The notes under the pieces were generated by a model that had not been told where the DNA came from, did not search any database, and saw only the letters and a list, made by a program, of their open reading frames with translations. From positions 10,887,764-10,951,763 of the forward strand of contig NW_006921532.1 in assembly GCF_000340215.1 (NCBI RefSeq): DNA of 64,000 nt, written 5' to 3'. Source of the DNA: Pseudocercospora fijiensis CIRAD86 (Eukaryota; Ascomycota; Dothideomycetes; Mycosphaerellales; Mycosphaerellaceae). A program made the translations under genes and the position numbers. Shown piece by piece: positions 9,570 through 20,479 of the stretch. The first letter of the stretch is position 1; every line of letters begins with the position of its first letter.

Positions 9570-11044
9570 ATGGGCAGCATCTCCAATCCTTTGGATATCG
9601 GCATCATTGGAGCCGGCATCGCTGGTCTCTGCGCAGGAATCGCGGTGTCTCGAGCTGGCCACAAAGCTACCATCTATGAGAAATCATCATTCAAGAATGA
9701 AATTGGCGCAGCGATATCCATCACACCAAATGGGAATAGAGTGCTTTCGAAATGGGGGTTCAGCTATGCCGCAGCTGGCGGGACCGACAAGCTGCAGTTC
9801 CGGGGCGTTGATCCTGTGTCAATGCAGCTGAGACATAAGACTGACCTGAGGAATGTGAGAAAGGACTTTGGGGAAGGTTTTAATGCTTTTCATCGAGTCG
9901 ACTTACATCGCGAACTGAGATTGATGGCAGAGAAGGCAGGAGTAAAGATTTTGTTGAGCCAGGAGGTGGTGGACTTGCAGTGCGAAGAAGGCATCATCAA
10001 ATTCAAGGATGGCAAGGAAGTCAAAAAGGATTTGGTTGTTGTTGCTGATGGTCTGAAGGTAGGTCCAGAATGCACAGTTTCCTTGTCCACAACGACTAAC
10101 TCGCCACACAGAGCAACTTCATCCAGACCATCACAGACACCGACATCTACCCAAAGAAGATCGGCAAGTCCGTATTTCGAGGCCTCATTCCCATGTCCGA
10201 CATCATGTCTGACCCCATCATCGCTCCATTCTTCGAGAACGAAGGCTCAGGTTTCTTCTCCGGCTACTCACCCCTCAACTCTGTTATGTTCATGACGTAT
10301 CCTTGTCGAAACGATGAGATCATGAATGTAGCAGTCTTCCATACTACACGACCCGGGCACGAAGATGACGAAGGATGGAGTTCGCCAGCCACCATCAAGG
10401 AAGTGTTGAGTGTGCTAGACGGCTTACATCCTTTCTGGAGCCAGATCGTAAAGAAAGGAGATGATGATTTGTTCAAATGCTTCCCGATCACATTTCGAGA
10501 TGCGATTGCAAGGTACAATAAAGGAAGAGTCATCTTGATGGGCGATGCAGCACATCCTATGCAACCTACTCACGCTCAAGGTAAGACTTGCTCGCACGAA
10601 TACTTAACCTGCTAACTTTCTCTCTCCCCAGGAGCCTGCGTCTCAATCGAAGACGCCGCAACCCTCGAAGTCCTCCTCTCTCAATGCAACTCCCCGGACA
10701 TTATCCCCTCCTTATGCCAACTCTACTCCGACTTCCGCATCCCACGCGACAATACCACCCAACTCTACTCGAACGTCATGTTCTACAAAAACGACGGTGA
10801 CCCCGAAGCCGGGAAGAAATACGAAGCTGAAATCCGAAAGTTTTATCCCGCTCCAGACGAACTTATGACTTTTGTTCAAACGCCTTGGGAGGGTCCGCAT
10901 CAGAGGCTTTGGTATGGGTATGATGTTTATCAGGAAGCTGGGAAAGCGGTGGAGTGGTGGAGGGAGAGGGATGGAGAGGAGAGGTTGCCTAGAGGAGTTG
11001 TCAAGCATTTTTTTAATTTGGGGACTAAGGAGGGGGGATGTTGA
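9570..11044 (+). CDS. FAD-dependent monooxygenase, salicylate-hydroxylase-like
   Basis: Three exons (9570-10058, 10112-10580, 10632-11044) encode 456 residues. The protein belongs to the flavin-dependent aromatic hydroxylases (PHBH fold), which use NAD(P)H and O2. Motifs in order are the Rossmann GAGIAGL at about residues 13-19, a VVVADGLK block (DG motif), and GDAAHPMQP near the end of exon 2 (second FAD contact). Length is normal for the family. The chosen start, in CCATGG, precedes the GxGxxG motif by about 10 residues; an upstream in-frame ATG at 9507 would add 21 residues. The introns are 53 and 51 bp. The substrate cannot be inferred. An AKR gene follows about 620 bp downstream on the same strand. 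Confidence 0.88.
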
Positions 11045-11662
11045 GGGTGTGGAATGAACGGCCTACAGTATGATGCCTATGCCTTGAGGTTTTGAGATAG
11101 CTATAATTGTGTCACCAGCTCAAAATATGCTATAGCACCAAGTTCCGTCATCGTCATCGTCATCGGCTGCTTGAACTCCAGTCGCTTTCGTATTTCACCG
11201 CTCGGTCTCGCGCCGTGATATTCCTACCAACGGATATACCGAACACTCAAGTCCGGAGGTGACACCAGCAACACCCGCTCCGTTCTCGCAAATGTTCTCT
11301 AACTTGCTTCCATTCAGATCCGGGCAAAAACAAAATTCTATTCCAACTGCTCGACTTTTCGCCCGGTTGTAGAGAGCAGCGGTAGTAGAACTAAATCCAG
11401 GCCAGGGTTGCTGATTGCATCATCAATCGGCAGCACATACCACCCATGACCGCCACTGTCCATGGCTAGCTATGGCTATTGTAACAACCTTGAAGGACAT
11501 AGGTAGAACAAAACAAATTAAACTCCCGCCGGATTCGTTCCTTCCTTCCTTTCTAAACTCCAGTCTTGAGATATTATAAATAAGAAGAAAGCGCGACTCA
11601 CGGCTCACTCTGATCTGAAGCAGACAAGAATTTCAAGAGTTCTACTACTACCTTCAATCACC
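11045..11662. promoter_or_regulatory. intergenic with probable AKR core promoter
   Basis: A TATTATAAATAAG stretch at about 11571-11583 lies about 85 bp upstream of the AKR start codon and can serve as a TATA element. A short CGTCAT repeat is seen near 11146-11164. No coding frame is convincing. Confidence 0.45.
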
Positions 11663-12856
11663 ATGACCTCGATCATCGACAAAGCAAAAGAGAAGCTCCA
11701 CATAAGCGGCGGCCACAACGAAAAAATTACGATGGCAGGCCAAAAGATTCATGGTACGGGATATGGTCTGATGGGTCTTACTTGGAAGAAAACACCGCCA
11801 CCGCAAGAACAGTCTTTCGCAGCTATGAGTGAGTTTACAAGTTAAAATTTCTATCGTGCGTCTTGTCTAATGATACACTTATCTATCTATCAGAAGCCGC
11901 CCTCGACGCAGGAGTTAATCTCTGGAACGGTGGAGAAATCTACGGAACTGCCGACTCCAACAGCCTCCATCTCCTCCATGCATATTTCACCAAATATCCT
12001 GAAGATGCTGAAAAGGTTGTGATTTCTATCAAAGGTGGGATGAAGTATGGAGAACTGAAAGTTGATGGGAGTGCGGAGAATACTCGGCGCAGTATTGATG
12101 AGTGTTTGAAAGTTCTGGATGGCAAGAAGAAACTCGATATTTGGGAATCTGCTCGTGTGGATCCCAATACACCGATTGAGGTGACGATGAGGGCTGCCGA
12201 GGAGTATGTGAAAGCTGGGAAGATTGGTGGTGTTGCATTGTCCGAATGCAGTGCAGACACGATTCGTCGTGCGTCGAAGGTTGCTAAGATTGAGGCTGTC
12301 GAGGTGGAGTTCTCGATGTGGTCGACTGACATTTTGGAGAATGGCGTTGCACAAGCGTGTGCAGAGCTTGATATTCCAATCGTTGCGTACAGTCCTATCG
12401 GCCGTGGATTCCTCACAGGACAGGTGAGCTCGTGATCTGCTGCTAAAAGAGCTGCGAGCAGGTGCTGACGATTTGCAGGTCAAGAGATTCGAAGATATCC
12501 CAGAGGATGATATGCGCCGACATATGCCTAGGTTCCAGCCTGAGAATTTCGACAAGAACCTGAAACTTGTCCACGAGCTTGAGAAACTCGCCCAACGAAA
12601 GAACGCTACGCCAGGTCAAGTCGCTCTTGCGTGGGTGCGGGCGCAGAGCCACAAGCCCGGCATGCCGCTCATCATACCTATCCCAGGCGCATCGACTGCG
12701 GAGAGGGTGAAGGAGAACTCGAAAGAGATCAAGCTAAGCGACAATGATCTCAAGGAGATCGACAGCCTGATTGAGAGCGTTGAGATTGTCGGCGGTCGAT
12801 ATGACGAAGCTCAATCTGCCCTCAACTTCGGCAGCACTCCACCACTGCAGGAGTAA
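11663..12856 (+). CDS. aldo-keto reductase, pyridoxal-reductase-like
   Basis: Three exons (11663-11828, 11894-12423, 12479-12856) encode 357 residues with a full AKR TIM barrel. The family includes the fungal pyridoxal reductase Plr1, which reduces pyridoxal to pyridoxine with NADPH. The MGLTW motif near the start, the catalytic-tyrosine segment GGEIYG, VISIKGG with the catalytic Lys, and the ARVDPN segment (in place of the usual HxxD) all fit that subfamily. The C-terminal cofactor-binding block IIPIPGAS is present. The introns are 65 and 55 bp. Exact substrate preference is inferred. The gene lies tandem to the FAD monooxygenase but nothing shows they act together. Confidence 0.85.
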
Positions 12857-13300
12857 GTGAGAAGCGTGTGCTGTGATGAAGTCAGCCTCCCACGCGAAAG
12901 AAGAATGCATGTATTGAGTTTGCGACAAGGACGATGCCAGAAAGGAAGTCAGATCAAGTGTAGTTTAGAATAATCCGCATTCGGCTTCTGAAGATAGCTC
13001 CGAAGAGAAATCCAAGGAACCGTAAGCATTGCAGAATTCTTGCCATTCATCATAGGGATAGGGGAAGGATAAGTCAAGCGAGAGGGACGCTTCGAAGACT
13101 CACCATAGGTTGTCCAGACCAGAGCGCGCAGAGATGAGGCATGTTGCAGTCCATTCCTCTGCTGTACAGGATTTCCTGACATTCGTCAAGCCCATGGACA
13201 CACACGCAGCCTGATACCCTTCTCTTCATATCTGCATGGAGAAGCATTCCGCATTCCCAACCAAAATAACACCTGACAAGAAGCTACTCATCCTCACTTC
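12857..13300. other. intergenic between convergent genes
   Basis: This is 3' flank between the AKR and SDHAF1-like genes, which converge here. It holds no recognised feature. Confidence 0.5.
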
Positions 13301-13540
13301 TCACCCCACGATATTGGTTATATTCTCCGCCCCAAAAACCTCCAATTGCCTATGCCCTTTCCTGAGAAGAAACTCAATGGCCCCAAAATCTTTCCGATCC
13401 ATTCCAAGATTCTTCTCGAATTCTCTTCGGGCAAAATTTTTGAAATTCTCGCGTGTGGACGCGGGCTTTTTTCGTGCGGTGCGGAGACATTGGCGGTATA
13501 AGGAGAGGACGTCGCGTTGGAGGCCGGAGAGACGGGGCAT
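13301..13540 (-). CDS. succinate dehydrogenase assembly factor 1-like LYR protein
   Basis: This short unspliced gene encodes 79 residues. It opens with MPRLSGLQRDVLSLYRQCLR, carrying the canonical LYR triplet at residues 14-16, and continues with a REFEKNLGMDRKDFGAIEFL segment and a GHRQLEVF block. This is the SDHAF1/Sdh6 pattern: small mitochondrial matrix proteins needed for iron-sulfur maturation of the SDH2 subunit. Length matches the family. It is the second LYR-motif gene in the window, about 6.4 kb from the LYRM2-like gene. Confidence 0.85.
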   Translation of the reverse strand: MPRLSGLQRDVLSLYRQCLRTARKKPASTRENFKNFARREFEKNLGMDRKDFGAIEFLLRKGHRQLEVFGAENITNIVG

Positions 13541-13758
13541 GATGTTAGGGGGATTGCGGCGCGCGGAGGGCCATTGTTGATTATTGCGTTAGTGAAGGGA
13601 TTGAGGACTGGGCTCGGAGTCGAGGACTTCATGACGATGGAGCTCGGACCACAGCGTGGAGAATATACTTTGAAGCTTCAGTGCCTTCTATGACAACATC
13701 CAAACAACCACACTCAATATGTAGTCGTACTTCCACCCATCTCCTCAACCCCAAAAAG

Positions 13759-14595
13759 ATGCCCTCCCAAACCCTCGACCTCCTAATCCTCGGCGCAGGC
13801 TGGACCTCAACTTTCTTAATCCCCCTCCTAAAATCCCAAAACCTAACCTTCGCCGCCACAACCCGCGACGGCCGCAACAAAACCCTAAAATGGTCCTTCG
13901 ACCCCATCAACCCATCCTTCACCTCTCTCCCCAAAGCCCACAACATCCTAATAACATTCCCCCTAACCGGAACCTCCCAATCCAAAATTTTAGTCTCAGG
14001 TTACACCTCCCACCACAAAACCTCCCCCTCCTCACATCTCTTCATCCAACTGGGTTCCACAGGAATATACCAAATCCCTCAACCGTCACATTGGACGTCA
14101 AGATCTTCAAATTACGATAAAACGAACGCGCGTGCGATTGCAGAAGATGAAATTTTGTCATTAAACCACTGCGTGTTGAATTTATCAGGTTTATGGGGCG
14201 GAGATCGAGATCCACGGACTTGGGTTTCGAGGGTAGCGAAGACGAAAGCTGAAGTGAAGGGGAAGAAGAGTGTGCATTTGATTCATGGAGTTGATGTTGC
14301 GAGGGGGATAGTTGCGACGATGGGGAAGTGGGAGAAGGCGAAGGGGCAGAGGTTTTTGGTGACGGATGGGGTGGTTTATGATTGGTGGGAGTTGTTTGTT
14401 GGGTGGGCGGAGGGGAGGGAGGAGGGTGAGGGGCCGAGTGAACAGGCGGAATGGGTTTACGAGTTGATGTGGGAAGAGGGTGTTAGGGCTTTGCCGAGGA
14501 GTATGGATGCTCTTGGGAGGTGTTATGATTCGAGGGAGTTTTGGAGGACGTTTGGGTTGGTGCCTTTGAAGGCTAGGATTACATACAGAAAGTAG
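13759..14595 (+). CDS. NAD(P)-binding Rossmann-fold protein, SDR/epimerase-like
   Basis: The protein is unspliced and 278 residues from the ATG at 13759; an in-frame ATG at 13681 would add 26 residues without clear homology. It begins with LDLLILGAGWTSTFL, a beta-alpha-beta nucleotide-binding start of GxGxx type as in extended short-chain dehydrogenase and YeeZ-like proteins. A TRDGRNKT segment follows the second strand. The middle carries LFIQLGSTGIY and later LNLSGLWGGDRDP, and HLIHGVDVARG resembles the epimerase-like region. No membrane segment is seen. The reaction is unknown. The first half is markedly C-rich on the coding strand and the second half G-rich. Confidence 0.72.
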   Translation: MPSQTLDLLILGAGWTSTFLIPLLKSQNLTFAATTRDGRNKTLKWSFDPINPSFTSLPKAHNILITFPLTGTSQSKILVSGYTSHHKTSPSSHLFIQLGSTGIYQIPQPSHWTSRSSNYDKTNARAIAEDEILSLNHCVLNLSGLWGGDRDPRTWVSRVAKTKAEVKGKKSVHLIHGVDVARGIVATMGKWEKAKGQRFLVTDGVVYDWWELFVGWAEGREEGEGPSEQAEWVYELMWEEGVRALPRSMDALGRCYDSREFWRTFGLVPLKARITYRK

Positions 14596-14728
14596 GTCCT
14601 CTGAAGTCGACTGATGTGCTGTTTCAATCTATGCATGTATATACGACCCACTATCTATCTCGCACTGCTTCGAAAGGGTATCATCCAAACATCATCAAAT
14701 CATGTTAACACGTTACGCATACGCATAC

Positions 14729-17700
14729 TCATGCCTTCCAACTCATACACGGAAACCTCCATCCACGTTCCCCCTCCTCGCTCGAAACGTCCGACTCATC
14801 AATAGGCAGCCGATTCTCCTCATCTATAGCATCGTCACCCATCGCCATACGTCTAAATTTCTCTCGAATCCGCGGATCACGTTCCATCTCTTGCACAAGC
14901 TCCAACTCCAAATCCTCAGCATTGGTATTTTGATTCCGATAAGTCTTTGTGAATTTCCAAGGCGGCCAGAGTCTAGCCGCGATGAGATTCCTTTTACTAG
15001 CACCATAAGCCAACTCCATCGTGACCAGAACAGCGAAAGCGATGACGAGTGTAGCCCACCAATTCGGATCTCGACCAAAGACGTACTGGAATCCGCCTTT
15101 GACGTCGTATGGCGAGAGGTTGTTGCCGTAGATTGCGCTCATGAAGCCGTTCCAAGCGAACCACCCGCCGACAGTAATGAGGAAGGAGCCGAAGACGATT
15201 AAGGTCTTGTAGTGAGTTTCGATCATGAAGAGCTTCCAATTTGTCCAGACGATGCCAAGTGTGAAGCACGCATCGCCTAGGGCAAAGAGTCCTGTGTCGC
15301 CCATGATATTGTACTTTCCGTAATTGGCCCAGCATATGAACCACACTACCAACCCGTTAACGGTCGCATGAAGCATCCAGCCAACATACATGGTGAGGTT
15401 GAGTCCTTGGTTCCTCTGGCCATACACGTATAGCTCTGGGATGGCGAGAAGAGTTTCTGGTCGTAGATCCTGCTCAAAGATGCCCGGAACGATGACGCAC
15501 AAGCTAGTAAATAAGGTGTTCAGAACGGTGAGCGACCATTGCTCATACAGTGACGTGCCCGTATATCCGTTGTATCTCTGAAACAAAGCTTGCATCATGT
15601 AGAAGAACATCTCTTTCCAGAACGTGAGGAGGACGAATTTTGCAGTCCGCACATACTGATATCGCCCGTGGACCAGGAGCAGTCTCTGTAGGAACCGGAA
15701 TTGAGCGATGCTATAGTCCGCAACACGCGCCGCTTGCAGACCTTCTTTTCCAGAAATGCCGACACCAACATGCGCGGCTTGAATCATGGCAATGTCATTG
15801 GCTCCATCGCCGATCGCTAAAGTCAAGCCAGGCAAGCGAGCACGAATGCCTTTGACGATGTCGGCCTTTTGCGATGGGGATGCGCGACAAACGATGGCAG
15901 AGTCAACATTGGCAATGAGAGTCGTGAAGAAGAGCTGCGTGAGCTGCTGATCCGCTTGCACCACACCAAGTGAGTGTCCATCGATGACAATGACTCTGTG
16001 AGTGTCTCCATCATGTACGATCTCAGTCATCTGGCCATGGAGGTCGCCTTTGGTAGAGTCCAAGATGTAGATGAGCGACGCCGGTTGACAAATTCGGGCA
16101 GCGTGAGCAATGTTGATAGCAGTCTCCCGCTTGTCTCCAGTAAGCATCATGACTCGAATATTCGCCCTTTGCAGGCGATCAATGGTCTCAGGCACACCCT
16201 TCTGAAGTTTGTCCTCAATGGCTGAAGCACCCAGAAGATCAAGATTCTGCTCCACGGTCTCGGCTGCAGCTTCAATCTGTGCTTGGCGGTCTTCGAGCGA
16301 TGTACACGCATCGCGATAGAGCTTGCTCCAAACGGCGTACTCCTGCTCATCGATGTACTTGTGAGAGTATAGCAAGGTTCGCAAGCCGTCCGTTGCGAAG
16401 TCGTCTATGTGTTTGAAGCACCTTGTGAAGAGCTCGGAATCATCGATATGCTCAAGATCTCGGACATCTTTATGGAAGCTCGACTTGGGGATTTCTAGCG
16501 TAGCTCTGGTGATCGCCAAGGAGCGGCGAATGTCTTTGGAACTTCGCGACATCTGCAGGCTCGGTCGACCGCCGAAGCTGTTTCTAGGCTCCTCGCTCTT
16601 TCGAGCCACACTGCGTCTGATATCCATGCTTCGTCTCACCTCCATGGACTTTCGAGCAGCGAGCTCAGATTGTCGCAGTCGTGGGATGATGTGGCTATCG
16701 GCACCTTTGCATACAAGCCATATACGACCATCCGGGCAGCGAACTGCAATGGACATGCGCTTGCGCTTCGAGCTGAACTCTATCACATCCAAGATCTCGT
16801 ACTCCTCGACAGATCCCGTATTTGTCTTGACTTGAAGCTTTTGTGAAGATCGATTGACAAGCAGATAGCCCAACTCCTGTGCCGCAGCAACCAGCGCGAC
16901 TTCGTCTGGCGACGCGGCCTGGAAATTGATGCGGCCGTCTTTGACCTCTGGAAGAGCTGTGTGACAGACTGCCATGCCAAGAATGAACTCCTTCGCGCGA
17001 CGTGCTACGGGCGTCGTAGACTCTCTCGCAATGAGCTCAAGCAATTCTGCTGTAGTCCGAGATGGCGGCTCTCGACGGTCCGACGGTCTACGAGACAGCG
17101 CCTGGGATGGGCGACCCAACGTCTGTGATATTCGGCTTTGAGGGACAGGTGAGATTTCACGCTCCTCGACTCTGATTGCAGGCATATCGGGGCCACTTTT
17201 GGCTTGGCTGTCGTCGGCCGCTTGCGCAGTCGTAGTGGGATCTCCATGAGTCCAGATTAGTCCTGCCACGCTCATAGCTCGAAATCGCATGACGTTGTCT
17301 GTAAGCGTTCCAGTCTTGTCCGAGAGAATGTAGCTGACCTGGCCCAGATTCTCGAGAATAGTATTTGTGTTACAGGTCATTGGTGTGTTTGATTCCTCGT
17401 CGTACATCTCAACATCGCCTTGAACCATGAGCATCTGACCAATCTTGACAATTTCAAGCGACACGTAGAGTGCCAGTGGAATGACATTATTAAACATGAT
17501 CAAAAAGCCCACGATGATCTGTTTGAATGCAGGGTAAGCATTATTAAGATACCATGCGCCAGATTCAAAGCGATCATGCCAGAGAATGTAGCCAATCGAG
17601 CAGCCGACCGAGAGCACCACGACATAGAATATAAGTGTCAAGACAACCTGGTTGGCGTACTTCTCCAGACGAGGCTTCTTTGCAGTCGGATGGTGGTTCG

Positions 17701-18748
17701 CATTCATGCGAATCTTGCACTCCTCACCGGTGTTGACAACTAAGCCGTAAATGTAGCCCGTGTTCCGCAGGACACTGCCACGAAACACCACCTCGTTGAG
17801 CGTGATTGGTAGTGACTTTCCCTTGATATTAACCTTGCCATAGAAATCGTAAAGATTTTTGTTTGGGTCCTCGAGATGGAAATCAGCGCTGGCCTCTCTG
17901 AGCGATGACAGCGATGAGCACATATCCAACAGATCCGGTAGAGCCTGCTTAGTCTTGAGGTTTGTCTCGCCGTCCAGAGCCATCGTATCAATGTACGCAA
18001 CGCCATTCTCGCCGTCACTGTACAATAGCACAATGTCTGCGGGAATTGCATCGTCACGCTTGAGTTTCAAGATGTCTCCGACTTTGATATCGTGCCATCT
18101 GGTGTCCGACCAGCCAAATAACTCATCATCGTCATCATTCTCCTTCTCTTCCACAATTCGCGGAGCTTCAGACTTCGAGCTCACTGCCAGCGCTCTTGAA
18201 AGCATGCGTGCGAACATGCTGGTCGGCACCACATGCTCCGTACCCTCAGCACTACCCTTCAATCGCAACACTTTCGCAAAATAATTATTCTCCACCTTAT
18301 CCATACGATGCCTCTTGAAATCATCATATCCCTCCTTCAGCACCGTTAACAAGATAAAGAACGTAAGCGGTAAGATGGTAGTATAATTTCCAGTGGTAGA
18401 AAGTCCAGGAATGGTCTGAGGAACACCTATGCAAATGAAGTAGAAATTCGACAATCGCGTCGCCTGCCAAATGATCTGTTTCGGCAGGAAATCCCAGATC
18501 GTGTATCTCGAAGATCGGATCGTGTTGGATATGAAGCCGTGGCCATGACTTCGTCGTTCGTCGATAGGCGGGGCATCGTGCGTGGCGCGAAGAGGTACGT
18601 ATCGACCATCTTTGGAGGGCGGAAGAGGTTTCTGGCGGAGGATGAGCTCCACGAAATAGCGCTGGTAGCACGACGCTGCTGGTTGTGCAACATGCTTGCT
18701 CCAGATGTGTTGGAGAGCGCTGGGCTCGTCCATCGCCGCACGACCCAT
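14729..18748 (-). CDS. P4-type ATPase (phospholipid flippase), Dnf3-like
   Basis: A single 1339-residue frame contains every P4-ATPase block: the actuator loop MALDGETNLK near residue 258, the phosphorylated DKTGTLT near residue 475, KGADSHI in the nucleotide-binding domain, and LAIGDGANDIAM near residue 978. A cluster of C-terminal membrane segments follows. These enzymes move phospholipids to the cytosolic leaflet of Golgi, endosome or plasma membranes, usually with a Cdc50 partner. The sequence looks closest to the Dnf3 branch; that sub-assignment is from memory. An insert at about residues 686-740 repeats RRS/RKS motifs. A second ATG five codons downstream is an alternative start. No intron is needed. 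Confidence 0.9.
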   Translation of the reverse strand: MGRAAMDEPSALQHIWSKHVAQPAASCYQRYFVELILRQKPLPPSKDGRYVPLRATHDAPPIDERRSHGHGFISNTIRSSRYTIWDFLPKQIIWQATRLSNFYFICIGVPQTIPGLSTTGNYTTILPLTFFILLTVLKEGYDDFKRHRMDKVENNYFAKVLRLKGSAEGTEHVVPTSMFARMLSRALAVSSKSEAPRIVEEKENDDDDELFGWSDTRWHDIKVGDILKLKRDDAIPADIVLLYSDGENGVAYIDTMALDGETNLKTKQALPDLLDMCSSLSSLREASADFHLEDPNKNLYDFYGKVNIKGKSLPITLNEVVFRGSVLRNTGYIYGLVVNTGEECKIRMNANHHPTAKKPRLEKYANQVVLTLIFYVVVLSVGCSIGYILWHDRFESGAWYLNNAYPAFKQIIVGFLIMFNNVIPLALYVSLEIVKIGQMLMVQGDVEMYDEESNTPMTCNTNTILENLGQVSYILSDKTGTLTDNVMRFRAMSVAGLIWTHGDPTTTAQAADDSQAKSGPDMPAIRVEEREISPVPQSRISQTLGRPSQALSRRPSDRREPPSRTTAELLELIARESTTPVARRAKEFILGMAVCHTALPEVKDGRINFQAASPDEVALVAAAQELGYLLVNRSSQKLQVKTNTGSVEEYEILDVIEFSSKRKRMSIAVRCPDGRIWLVCKGADSHIIPRLRQSELAARKSMEVRRSMDIRRSVARKSEEPRNSFGGRPSLQMSRSSKDIRRSLAITRATLEIPKSSFHKDVRDLEHIDDSELFTRCFKHIDDFATDGLRTLLYSHKYIDEQEYAVWSKLYRDACTSLEDRQAQIEAAAETVEQNLDLLGASAIEDKLQKGVPETIDRLQRANIRVMMLTGDKRETAINIAHAARICQPASLIYILDSTKGDLHGQMTEIVHDGDTHRVIVIDGHSLGVVQADQQLTQLFFTTLIANVDSAIVCRASPSQKADIVKGIRARLPGLTLAIGDGANDIAMIQAAHVGVGISGKEGLQAARVADYSIAQFRFLQRLLLVHGRYQYVRTAKFVLLTFWKEMFFYMMQALFQRYNGYTGTSLYEQWSLTVLNTLFTSLCVIVPGIFEQDLRPETLLAIPELYVYGQRNQGLNLTMYVGWMLHATVNGLVVWFICWANYGKYNIMGDTGLFALGDACFTLGIVWTNWKLFMIETHYKTLIVFGSFLITVGGWFAWNGFMSAIYGNNLSPYDVKGGFQYVFGRDPNWWATLVIAFAVLVTMELAYGASKRNLIAARLWPPWKFTKTYRNQNTNAEDLELELVQEMERDPRIREKFRRMAMGDDAIDEENRLPIDESDVSSEEGERGWRFPCMSWKA

Positions 18749-19420
18749 GTAAACGTTATCTTGAGCAGGCCAGCATCCTCACCATCTAACACTCCGCAAG
18801 CGATTGACAGCGACGGAAAGGACAGGTAACGACAGTAGTTTTACACTGGCAAGGCAGAGTGGTAGCACGCTTATTCAGCCACATCCACCACCACCTCCGC
18901 TTTCCACATAGAATAGTCGATTTTCAATTGGTCGCATTTTGCCTCCTGCCTCGGAGCCACCTTTCAGTGTTCACGCGCGTCGATGCCACCAGGTCTATAT
19001 GTGCATGTCCGAAACCTTGAAGAGACGGGAGGCGGCCGTAGACCACAAGACTAATTTAGAAGCCTTTGAAACATTCCTGATCCTGTATGAGGAAGATGAC
19101 GATTGCAGTAGAATCCTTGAAAGGATCAAAAACGGCATGAATGTGGTGAGGAGCAATGGAAAGATCCAGTGGCAGCATAACAATCATAAGTAGTTCCCTT
19201 CATAGCATTTTGCATTGCCTTCGTATTCTAGACACGAACAAAGCTGCATCGTACTTTTCTCAACTCCACAGCGGAAAGACACGAAACTTGCAGCTCTTGC
19301 CCATTGTTCCATTCCATTCCCTGCCAGTAGTAGTGGTAGCTCAAATGCATCGACTCCCCGGCCATGCCCAAACGCCGCCCGCCAGGTACAGGAAGCAGCA
19401 GTAGAGATGACAAAGCCACT
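18749..19420. other. intergenic, weak small frame only
   Basis: This is the upstream region of the P4-ATPase and the 3' flank of the eS8 gene. An 84-codon plus-strand frame at 18939-19193 has no recognisable domain and is not called as a gene. Confidence 0.45.
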
Positions 19421-20145
19421 CTACTTCCTGATGGCACGCTGGTAGAATGCAAGCTCCTCGCCCTCCAGAATGTACCCATCCACACGACCAGACTGACCGG
19501 GACGGCTAGCAACCACAGCATAAAGACGGCCAGCCTCAAACTGACGCTCAAGAGCAGCCTCGACCTTTCCAAGAGCCTTGTGGCGCTCCTGCTGCTTCTT
19601 CTCCACACTCTTGCTCTTCTTCACCTCCTCGGTCTCAGTCTTCGCCTGGCGTCTACGACCCAATGGCTGACCGTAATGAGCCTCATACCACTGACGGAAA
19701 GGCGCAGCATCGACCTGGATGATGGCGGACTTGGTAAGGGTGTTGGTACGGACGAGCTCGTTGTTGGAAGGGTGGAAAGCTACACCGATGACGCGGACCT
19801 TGCGGGCGATACCCTCGCTGCCCCAGGAGAAGTTACCGGAGTCGATACGGAGGGCGCGGAATTTGCGGTTGCCGCCACGGGTGCGGACGAGGTGGACACG
19901 CTTGGCGCCAATACGGGTGTTGGCTGGCTGGCGGCCCTTCTCGAAAGCTCTGTTCTCATCACATCAATAAATGATGCGGTGTGGCAGGAGACATTTCGGG
20001 TTATGCATACCTCTTCTTGCGATAGTATGCGCGCTTAGCACCAGAGGCGCTGCGCTTGTGACGGGAGTCACGAGAGATACTGGGAAATGGTCAGCGTGTG
20101 TTCTGGAGTAGGGAATGGAGGGTATTGGTATAGAATGTACCCCAT
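19421..20145 (-). CDS. RPS8: 40S ribosomal protein eS8
   Basis: Three exons on the minus strand (20145-20141, 20079-20011, 19949-19421) splice to exactly 200 residues, the usual length of eS8. The N-terminus MGISRDSRHKRSASGAKR and the segments RIGAKRVHLVRTRGGN and IDSGNFSWGSEG are unmistakable. The first coding exon is only five bases (ATGGG) and is joined through a 61 bp intron; the second intron is also 61 bp. Both introns near the 5' end are usual for fungal ribosomal protein genes. The protein is part of the small cytosolic ribosomal subunit. Confidence 0.95.
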
Positions 20146-20479
20146 GATTGCGGTGTTGGTGAAGTGTCTGTGGGAGAAACGTTAGTGGACTGTCTGACAG
20201 GATGTAGACTGCAAGCATTTCCAAGTCGCTGTGGTATGTATGTACGTACTGATTGACTGGTCTTCACCGGGTGCGCTGGGTGTGTTGGGCGATGTCGAGT
20301 GTCGTCGTGGAATTCGAGATTGTCAAGGTCTGCAGAAAGCCAGGTCCGCACAAATGCCAAGAGTTGCATTTTGATCTTGCGCTTGATTCGCTGCTTCACG
20401 ATGGGCACTAGTGGGAAGACCGTCCGCATCAAAGCCTAATTGAGGGTGTCTTTCGAACAGCTTACTTCGATTTCTAGAT
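20146..20479. other. intergenic, eS8 promoter region
   Basis: This holds the 5' flank of the eS8 gene and the 3' flank of the Rgp1-like gene. Further 5' UTR introns of eS8 are possible but cannot be fixed from sequence alone. Confidence 0.4.

Noticed and set aside
18939..19193. 84-codon plus-strand frame as a gene
   Set aside because: No recognisable family, short, and placed in a spacer between minus-strand genes; no splice or start context supports it.
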